From Clostridia bacterium (GTDB taxonomy: Bacteria > Bacillota > Clostridia > Oscillospirales > Acutalibacteraceae): a DNA stretch of 64,000 nucleotides. Under the pieces are notes generated by a model that saw only the letters and a list, made by a program, of their open reading frames with translations, made no database searches and was not told where the DNA came from. The stretch lies in the NCBI GenBank assembly GCA_017516965.1, contig JAFXAP010000008.1, forward strand, positions 227,197 through 291,196. Reading direction: 5' to 3'. The position numbers were made by a program, and so were the translations under genes. This document shows, piece by piece, positions 58,587 to 64,000 of the stretch (positions are counted from its first letter, which is position 1; every line of letters starts with the position of its first letter).

Positions 58587-58952
58587 TTGGAATTGGGCGT
58601 TGATTGTTTAAAAGCCTTTCTTGTCGGAGGGTTTATTTGCCTCATAGGGCAGATACTTATAGACTATACAAAACTGACGCCGGCAAGAATACTGGTTTCG
58701 TTTGTTTTGGCAGGTGTTTTGCTTACTGCGATTGGGGTTTACAAGCCGTTGGTTGACTTTGCGGGAGCAGGGGCTACCGTTCCTTTAACGGGCTTTGGTT
58801 TTTCTCTTGCAAAAGGCGTAACAGAGGCTGTAGATGAATATGGCTTGATAGGTGTGTTATCAGGAGGGCTTACAGCAACCGCTACGGGAATAGCCGCCGC
58901 AGTAACGTCGGGTTTTGTTATGTCGCTTATATTTAAATCGGGCGATAAATAA
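58587..58952 (+). CDS. spoVAE: Stage V sporulation protein AE
   Basis: SpoVA proteins move dipicolinic acid into and out of the spore. The 121-residue membrane protein matches SpoVAE throughout: 'KAFLVGGFICLIGQILIDYTKLTPARILVSFVLAGVLLTAIGVYKPLVDFAGAGATVPLTGFGFSLAKGVTEAVDEYGLIGVLSGGLTATATGIAAAV'. A TTG at 58587 preceded by AGAGGTG is preferred over a GTG at 58578. spoVAC and spoVAD are not adjacent, so it is a monocistronic unit, flanked by parS sites on both sides. Confidence 0.9.
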   Translation: MELGVDCLKAFLVGGFICLIGQILIDYTKLTPARILVSFVLAGVLLTAIGVYKPLVDFAGAGATVPLTGFGFSLAKGVTEAVDEYGLIGVLSGGLTATATGIAAAVTSGFVMSLIFKSGDK

Positions 58953-58991
58953 AAATTTTTTGTTTACAAGCGACGGTTTTATATGTATAAT

Positions 58992-59029
58992 AAAAGCAGT
59001 AATGTTTCACGTGAAACGTTACTGCTTTT
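58992..59029. terminator. spoVAE terminator hairpin containing a parS site
   Basis: A 38-base palindrome with one mismatch (59003/59018) has AAAAGCAGTAA as its left arm and TTACTGCTTTT as its right arm. Its centre is TGTTTCACGTGAAACG (59003-59018), 15 of 16 matches to parS. As RNA it makes a terminator-type stem followed by a T-rich tail; as DNA it is a ParB site. Confidence 0.8.
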
Positions 59030-59109
59030 ATCTTTTGTTATATATTTATATATTATATATTAAAATTTAAAGATACTTTCATATATAAGGTATTATGGAG
59101 GATGACATT

Positions 59110-59880
59110 TTGGGTAAAATCATATCTATTGTTAATCAAAAGGGCGGCGTTGGCAAAACGACCACTGCCGTAAACCTTGTTGCAGGTATTGGCCTTGCGG
59201 GCAAAAAAGTTTTGCTTGTTGATGCCGACCCACAGGGAAATTCCACAAGTGGTTACGGAATCAGTAAAAAACAAGGCGGAGCCACCACATACGAACTGCT
59301 TATAGGCGCGGCAAAAGCAGAGTCTGCTATAATTCAGACTCAGTTTAAAAATGTTGACGTAATCCCTGCTTCTATGGATTTGGCAGCGGCAGAGGTTGAC
59401 CTGATAGAAATTGAGCATCGTGAGGCGGCGCTTAAAAATGCGTTGGCGCCAATAAGAGAAAATTATGACTACATATTTATCGATTGCCCACCGTCATTAG
59501 GTCTTATTACCATAAATGCCCTTAATGCAGGCGACACGGTGCTGGTTCCTATTCAGTGTGAATATTTTGCGCTCGAGGGCTTGTCACAGCTTATGGCATC
59601 GGTTCGCCAGGTAAAAAGACTTTATAACCCTATGCTTGAAATAGAGGGAATTGTTCTTACTATGTTTGACGGCAGACTCAACCTTACACAACAGGTTGTG
59701 GGAGAAATTAAAAAGTTTTTTGCAGACAAGCTTTACAAAACAGCCATTCCGCGCGGCGTAAGACTTTCCGAAGCGCCGAGTTACGGTTGTCCGATACAGT
59801 ATTATGACAAACGTTCTAAAGGCTGTATTGCATACAACGATTTAGCAAAAGAATTCTTAAAAAGAAATAGGAGGGGTTAA
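59110..59880 (+). CDS. parA: Chromosome partitioning ATPase ParA (Soj)
   Basis: ParA works with ParB in segregation and regulates initiation. The start is TTG at 59110: GGAGG at 59097-59101 is its ribosome site, and the ATG at 59095 lies inside that site. The protein has 256 residues with the deviant Walker A 'KGGVGKTTTAVNLVAGI' (residues 11 onward), 'VLLVDADPQGNSTSGYGI', 'YDYIFIDCPPSLGLITINALNAGDTVLVPIQCEYFALEGLSQL' and 'RGVRLSEAPSYGCPIQYYD'. parB follows after two bases. Confidence 0.96.
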   Translation: MGKIISIVNQKGGVGKTTTAVNLVAGIGLAGKKVLLVDADPQGNSTSGYGISKKQGGATTYELLIGAAKAESAIIQTQFKNVDVIPASMDLAAAEVDLIEIEHREAALKNALAPIRENYDYIFIDCPPSLGLITINALNAGDTVLVPIQCEYFALEGLSQLMASVRQVKRLYNPMLEIEGIVLTMFDGRLNLTQQVVGEIKKFFADKLYKTAIPRGVRLSEAPSYGCPIQYYDKRSKGCIAYNDLAKEFLKRNRRG

Positions 59881-59882
59881 TA

Positions 59883-60725
59883 ATGGCAGTAAAAAAAGGC
59901 GGCCTTGGTCGCGGCTTGGAATCACTTTTTAATGAAAATGCTACCGATGAAAAGGGAGTAGTAACCCTTCGCTTATCAGAGATAGAGCCAAATAGAAATC
60001 AGCCTAGAACAAATTTTGATGAGGATGCGCTCTCAGAACTTGCCGACAGCATACAAAAACACGGACTTATTCAGCCTATAGTTGTGCGTCCTACGTCAAG
60101 CGGTGTTTATCAGATTGTTGCGGGTGAGCGCCGTTGGCGCGCGTGCCGAATGGCAGGACTAAGTGAGGTTCCCGTTGTTATAAAAGAACTTGACGATAAA
60201 AATTATTACGAAATAGCGCTTATAGAAAATTTACAGCGTGAAGATCTTAACGCTGTTGAAGAAGCGCAGGGTTATCGCACTTTAATAGATGCTTACGGTC
60301 TTACTCAGGAGCAGGTAGCAGAAAGTGTTGGTAAATCCAGAAGCGCTGTCACAAATGCGTTGCGTTTGCTAAGCCTTGACGAAACGGCTCTCAAAGCGCT
60401 TGAAAACGGCAAGATTACAGCAGGACACGCAAGAGCAATACTTGCCGCCGACACAAAAGAAAAGGCTGTAGAGATGCTAAAAGCTGCCTTGGCGGGCGCC
60501 TCGGTTCGCGAGCTTGAGGCTATGGCAAAATCAAAGGTGAAAGCCCATAAATCCACACCGCCAACCGTCAAAAATAATTTTTACAGCGAGGTAGAAATCT
60601 CGCTTAAAAACGAACTTGGCAGAAAGGTAGAAATCAAGTCAAAGGGCAAAGGCAAGGGTACAATCACACTCGAATTTTATAGTGATGAAGAACTTGCCGA
60701 CTTTGCGCGTAAACTTTCAGAGTAG
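59883..60725 (+). CDS. parB: Chromosome partitioning protein ParB (Spo0J)
   Basis: ParB binds parS and spreads as a CTP-dependent clamp. The 280-residue protein has the CTP-binding N-terminal part 'LRLSEIEPNRNQPRTNFDEDALSELADSIQKHGLIQPIVVRP', the box 'VAGERRWRACRMAGLSEVPVVIKEL', 'IENLQREDLNAVEEAQGYRTLI', a helix-turn-helix 'LTQEQVAESVGKSRSAVTNALRLLSLDE' and a C-terminal dimerisation domain. Two parS sites lie just upstream. Normal length. Confidence 0.96.
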   Translation: MAVKKGGLGRGLESLFNENATDEKGVVTLRLSEIEPNRNQPRTNFDEDALSELADSIQKHGLIQPIVVRPTSSGVYQIVAGERRWRACRMAGLSEVPVVIKELDDKNYYEIALIENLQREDLNAVEEAQGYRTLIDAYGLTQEQVAESVGKSRSAVTNALRLLSLDETALKALENGKITAGHARAILAADTKEKAVEMLKAALAGASVRELEAMAKSKVKAHKSTPPTVKNNFYSEVEISLKNELGRKVEIKSKGKGKGTITLEFYSDEELADFARKLSE

Positions 60726-60732
60726 AAAATTT

Positions 60733-60804
60733 ATGACTAAAAGACATAGAAATCGAGCGGCGAACCGTCATTTTCGCCGCAGACCGCCCCCAAACAATCC
60801 ATAA
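60733..60804 (+). CDS. Possible 23-residue Arg-rich microprotein, tentative
   Basis: ATG at 60733 opens a short frame reading MTKRHRNRAANRHFRRRPPP followed by NNP and a stop. It is very basic. There is no clear ribosome site, and the DNA can also form a hairpin (GCGGCGAA/TTCGCCGC). Coding status is doubtful; it may simply be the parB 3' end structure. Confidence 0.2.
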   Translation: MTKRHRNRAANRHFRRRPPPNNP

Positions 60805-60845
60805 ATCAAAAAATTAACATTAGTTATTTATGGAGTTGAAAAAAC

Positions 60846-61754
60846 ATGTGGATATTTTTTACTTTGGCAACCACGTTAATTTGGGGCGCCGCAGAATTAT
60901 TTTATAAAAAAGGTTCTCGCGATAACGAAAAGTACAGTCATTTAAAGGTTTGTGTTTTAGTCGGTGCGGCAATGGGCATTCATGCTATATTCACGTTGTG
61001 TACGCAAGATGTAGGATTTAGAGCGATGCACATAGTTGAATATTTGCCGGTATCACTCTGCTACATAGTTTCTATGGCGTTGTCCTTTTTTGGGATTCGC
61101 TTTTTAGAGGAATCTATTTCCGACCCAATCGAAAACACATCCGGTGCAATTTGTTCGGTTTTGTGCATGGTGTTTTTGAAAGAAAGCATATCTATATATG
61201 CCTGGATTGCAATCGCAGTAATTTTGGCTGGTATCCTTGGCGTTGGTTTTCTTGAAAAGAAAGACACACGCCGCGCAAACAAATATGGCAAAAAGTTGGC
61301 TGTAATTGCTTTTATGATGCCTTTTGGTTATGCAATAATCGATGCGGTAGGCAGTTTCTTAGATGTGTATTACCTCGATGTAGAAATTACACCTCTTAAA
61401 TTTGTTACCGAAAATAATATTGAAAACGTTGCAAACACAGCATATGAGCTTACTTTTGCCTTGGTTGCAATTATCTTATTCGTCTTTATGAAAATAAAGA
61501 AGGTAAAATTTGAAATAACAAAACAAAAAGATAAGATGTTGGCAGCCGTTTGCGAAACCGCTGGACAGCTGACCTACGTATATGCAATGAGCGGTAACGG
61601 CGCTATTGCTGCACCAATTATTTCTTCGGTTTGTGTAGTATCATTGCTTTTATCAAGAATTTTCTTGAAGGAAAAATTAACAGCAAAACAGTATTTGTTT
61701 ATCGCTATAATCATTGTCGGAATACTTATGTTGGCAATTATTGAAGGCGAATAG
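60846..61754 (+). CDS. EamA-type membrane transporter (DMT superfamily)
   Basis: 302 residues, ten predicted membrane helices arranged as two EamA repeats: 'LATTLIWGAAELFYKKGSRDNEKYSHLKVCVLVGAAMGIHAIFTLCT' and later 'YAMSGNGAIAAPIISSVCVVSLLLSRIFLKEKLTAKQYLFIAIIIVGILMLAI'. Family members export amino acids or metabolites. The substrate is unknown. It lies alone after parB. Confidence 0.85.
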   Translation: MWIFFTLATTLIWGAAELFYKKGSRDNEKYSHLKVCVLVGAAMGIHAIFTLCTQDVGFRAMHIVEYLPVSLCYIVSMALSFFGIRFLEESISDPIENTSGAICSVLCMVFLKESISIYAWIAIAVILAGILGVGFLEKKDTRRANKYGKKLAVIAFMMPFGYAIIDAVGSFLDVYYLDVEITPLKFVTENNIENVANTAYELTFALVAIILFVFMKIKKVKFEITKQKDKMLAAVCETAGQLTYVYAMSGNGAIAAPIISSVCVVSLLLSRIFLKEKLTAKQYLFIAIIIVGILMLAIIEGE

Positions 61755-61763
61755 AAAAAACTA

Positions 61764-61792
61764 TTGCATTTAGCGCATTAAAGTGATAAAAT
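61764..61792 (+). promoter_or_regulatory. Promoter of the SNF transporter gene
   Basis: TTGCAT (61764-61769), a 17-base spacer, and TAAAAT (61787-61792). Its -10 box overlaps the start of the following hairpin, so only part of that hairpin would be in the new transcript. Confidence 0.6.
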
Positions 61793-61822
61793 AACCATTG
61801 TTCACACAATGGTTATTTTTTA
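61788..61822 (+). terminator. Terminator of the EamA gene
   Basis: ATAACCATTGT pairs with ACAATGGTTAT around TCAC and ends in a T-run. Confidence 0.85.
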
Positions 61823-61839
61823 TTAAGAGGAGATTTGTT

Positions 61840-63270
61840 ATGACAACTCAAACAAAAAAAGGCAGCTTTACCGGTTCTATCGGTTTTGTATTGGCGGCCG
61901 CAGGCAGCGCCGTAGGCCTTGGAAATTTGTGGCGTTTTCCAACACTTGCAAGCAAATATGGCGGCGGATTGTTTTTAATAGTATATTTATTATTGGTTTT
62001 AACCTTCGGCTTTTCGCTTCTTATAACCGATATAACAATAGGTAGAAAAACAGGAAAAAGTTCGCTTGACGCGTTTAAACACGTGAATTCAAAATGGGGT
62101 TTCCTTGGAAAACTTACCGTTATAGTGCCCTGCATCATCATAACCTACTATGTAGTTATCGGTGGATGGATACTTAAATATATAGTATCTTCATTTTTCG
62201 AATTCACTGCAGCCGCAGACCCAACGGGCGGTTATTTTAATTCGTTTATCACATCAAAGGTTTCGCCAATATTCTGGATGTTGGTGTTCTTGGCAATCAC
62301 AGCGTTTGTTGTTTATTGCGGTGTTGAAAAGGGCATAGAGCGATTTTCAAAATTTGTAATGCCGGCATTGTTTGTTTTAATATTGGGAATTGCTGTGTTT
62401 GTTCTTTTTACAAAAAATAAAGAAACAGGCGTAACAGGACTTAAAGGTTTTGTTCATTATATCAAACCTGATTTTAACGATTTAAAAACAGACGGCAAGT
62501 TTGATATATCGTTGTTAATGCAATTAATACTCGACGCTATGAGTCAGTTGTTCTTTTCGCTGTCGGTAGCTATGGGCATTATGATAACCTATGGTTCTTA
62601 TGTTAAAAAAGACGTAGACCTTAGCAAATCGGTAAAACAGATAGAAATATTTGATACCCTTGTTGCTTTTCTTGCGGGTATGATGGTTGTTCCTGCCGTT
62701 TACACCTTTGGTCTTGAAGACGGTATAGCAAAGGGCGGACCCGGAGTAATATTTGTGGTGTTGCCACAGGTCTTTGAAAAGATGGGATTTGCCGGCAGAA
62801 TAATAGCGCCGTTGTTTTTCATAATGGTTGCTTTTGCGGCTCTTACCTCAAGCGTATCTATTATGGAAGCAATTGTAGGCAGCGGAACCGATACATTTAA
62901 AAACACGGGCAGAAAAAAGGTGAGCCTAATTGTTGCAGTAGTTTCTGCAATAGCGGCAGTAATTGTTTGCCTTGGTTACAATGTGTTAAGCTTTGGCGTG
63001 ACCTTGCCAACCGGCGCCACAAACCAAAATCTTCTTGATGTGCTTGACTATACCAGCAACAACCTGCTAATGCCTGTTGTGTCACTGCTTACCTGCATTG
63101 TGATCGGTTGGGTGGTAAAGCCTAAGTGGATAATAGAAGAGATTGAAACCGAAAATCACAAGTTTACAAGAAAAACAATTTATACCGTTATGATAAAATA
63201 TGTAGCGCCTGTAATAATGGTTTTGCTAATCTTACAGTCGCTCGGCGCATTCAGACTTATCTTCAAATAA
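61840..63270 (+). CDS. Sodium-dependent transporter, SNF/NSS family
   Basis: From the ATG at 61840 (AGAGGAGA eight bases before it) the protein has 476 residues and about 11-12 membrane helices. The family N-terminal block is complete: 'GSIGFVLAAAGSAVGLGNLWRFPTLASKYGGGLFLIVYLL'. Further motifs are 'FFSLSVAMGIMITYGSYVKKDVDL' (sodium-site region) and 'ALTSSVSIMEAIVG'. NSS proteins co-transport amino acids with sodium. Bacterial members mostly carry tryptophan, tyrosine or leucine; the substrate here is unresolved. Confidence 0.93.
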   Translation: MTTQTKKGSFTGSIGFVLAAAGSAVGLGNLWRFPTLASKYGGGLFLIVYLLLVLTFGFSLLITDITIGRKTGKSSLDAFKHVNSKWGFLGKLTVIVPCIIITYYVVIGGWILKYIVSSFFEFTAAADPTGGYFNSFITSKVSPIFWMLVFLAITAFVVYCGVEKGIERFSKFVMPALFVLILGIAVFVLFTKNKETGVTGLKGFVHYIKPDFNDLKTDGKFDISLLMQLILDAMSQLFFSLSVAMGIMITYGSYVKKDVDLSKSVKQIEIFDTLVAFLAGMMVVPAVYTFGLEDGIAKGGPGVIFVVLPQVFEKMGFAGRIIAPLFFIMVAFAALTSSVSIMEAIVGSGTDTFKNTGRKKVSLIVAVVSAIAAVIVCLGYNVLSFGVTLPTGATNQNLLDVLDYTSNNLLMPVVSLLTCIVIGWVVKPKWIIEEIETENHKFTRKTIYTVMIKYVAPVIMVLLILQSLGAFRLIFK

Positions 63271-63274
63271 TTTT

Positions 63275-63306
63275 AAACGAGCAAAGCATTTTGTTTTGCT
63301 CGTTTT
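63275..63306 (+). terminator. Terminator of the SNF gene
   Basis: AAACGAGCAAA pairs with TTTGCTCGTTT around a short loop and ends in a T-run. 63307-63369 holds nothing I can interpret. Confidence 0.88.
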
Positions 63307-63369
63307 TCGCTTTTAATTGTGGTTTTAACGCTGTGCAAACCCCTATATATTGTGCCAAAAATTAGGATG

Positions 63370-63420
63370 AAAAAAAGTTTAAAAAAAGTTTAAAAAAAGT
63401 TTAAAAAAAGTGAAAAAAAG
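63370..63420 (+). promoter_or_regulatory. Phased A-tract UP-like element of the rRNA promoter
   Basis: AAAAAAAGTTT recurs with an 11-base period about four times, ending with two AAAAAAAGTG units just before the -35 box. Phased A-tracts bend DNA and bind the RNA polymerase alpha subunit, so this should boost the rRNA promoter. Confidence 0.75.
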
Positions 63421-63422
63421 TG

Positions 63423-63454
63423 TTGACAAACCCTGGTTGATGTGGTAATATAAT
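63423..63454 (+). promoter_or_regulatory. rRNA operon promoter
   Basis: TTGACA (63423-63428), a 17-base spacer, and TAATAT (63446-63451). A TATAAT three bases on (63449-63454) would need a 20-base spacer. Confidence 0.85.
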
Positions 63455-63664
63455 CGGGCACCTTTGAGAAAGGGTGCGCTTGGAGTGCCTAAAAAGGCGC
63501 AGACGAACCTTGAAAATTAAACAACGACAAGATAATAAGGACCCGACAATTCTTAAGAGAAATCTGAAAGAAATCAAGGACAATTATTAATGCGTCAGCA
63601 TTAAGTAAATGAGTCGAAAGAACTTTTTAAAAAGGTTTTAACACGGCGACGTGTTGAGATACAA
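63455..63664 (+). other. rRNA operon leader
   Basis: A 210-base transcribed leader with small hairpins such as GCACC/GGGTGC (63459-63477) and TGCCT/AGGCG (63487-63499). It has no open reading frame worth calling. The leader would be removed during 16S processing. Confidence 0.7.

Positions 63665-64000
<336 letters not shown>

Noticed and set aside
59095-59109. ATG at 59095 as the parA start
   Set aside because: This ATG overlaps the GGAGG that serves the TTG at 59110, and the five extra residues are not part of the ParA N-terminus.

Overview
This window looks like the replication-origin region of a low-to-moderate GC, anaerobic, endospore-forming Firmicute, most like the Clostridia/Oscillospirales. 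The support is the gene order dnaA-dnaN-yaaA-recF-remB-gyrB-gyrA, spore genes (GerA-type receptor genes, a SpoIID-like protein, spoVAE, a SpoVB-like flippase), rubrerythrin, and Firmicute blocks such as asp23-fakA-recG. No species is claimed.

Layout. 1-9.0 kb: thiI behind the end of a probable cysteine desulfurase gene, a sortase-B-like protein without its catalytic His and Cys, an acidic membrane protein, a DUF368/PopT-type lipid-phosphate transporter, then a spore-related run (a small Ig-like protein, a SpoIID-like/peptidoglycan-binding protein, and a compact gerA-gerC-gerB set). 9.0-16.3 kb: a glycoside hydrolase, rubrerythrin, pth, mfd and a PrsA-like lipoprotein. 16.4-18.5 kb: a long-hairpin RNA with its own promoter and terminator, directly in front of an acyl-CoA-synthetase-like gene. 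18.56-24.75 kb: a 6.2-kb integrated satellite-like element with integrase, divergent repressor/Cro-like genes, excisionase, RepA-like ATPase, a TerS-like HTH protein and small proteins. It is bounded by a 14-bp direct repeat and phased arm-type repeats. 24.8-34.3 kb: rpsI-rplM, ymdB, an orphan solute-binding lipoprotein, asp23-fakA-recG and an ABC exporter. 34.3-40.6 kb: a region with several terminators and structured RNA candidates, then an AraC regulator, two Gfo/Idh/MocA dehydrogenases, acpP, nagA and a ROK-like kinase. 40.6-51.8 kb: a QueG-like protein, tadA, a CPBP protease, then gyrA back to dnaA, all on the minus strand.

The origin lies around dnaA. A DnaA box sits inside the dnaA promoter and another in the dnaA-dnaN gap, next to AT-rich repeats. 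To its right are trmO, a tRNA-Pro(CGG) whose 5' end is duplicated around a 166-bp insertion, birA-bioY, a SpoVB-like flippase, rarA, two PH-domain proteins, spoVAE flanked by two parS sites (one inside the terminator hairpin), parA-parB, two transporters, and the start of an rRNA operon. A strong promoter and phased A-tracts precede the rRNA.

What stands out is the inactive sortase, the two non-coding RNA regions (16.4 and 34.4 kb), the satellite-like element, the tRNA-associated small repeat and the parS/terminator overlap. Ordinary replication and translation genes fill most of the rest.
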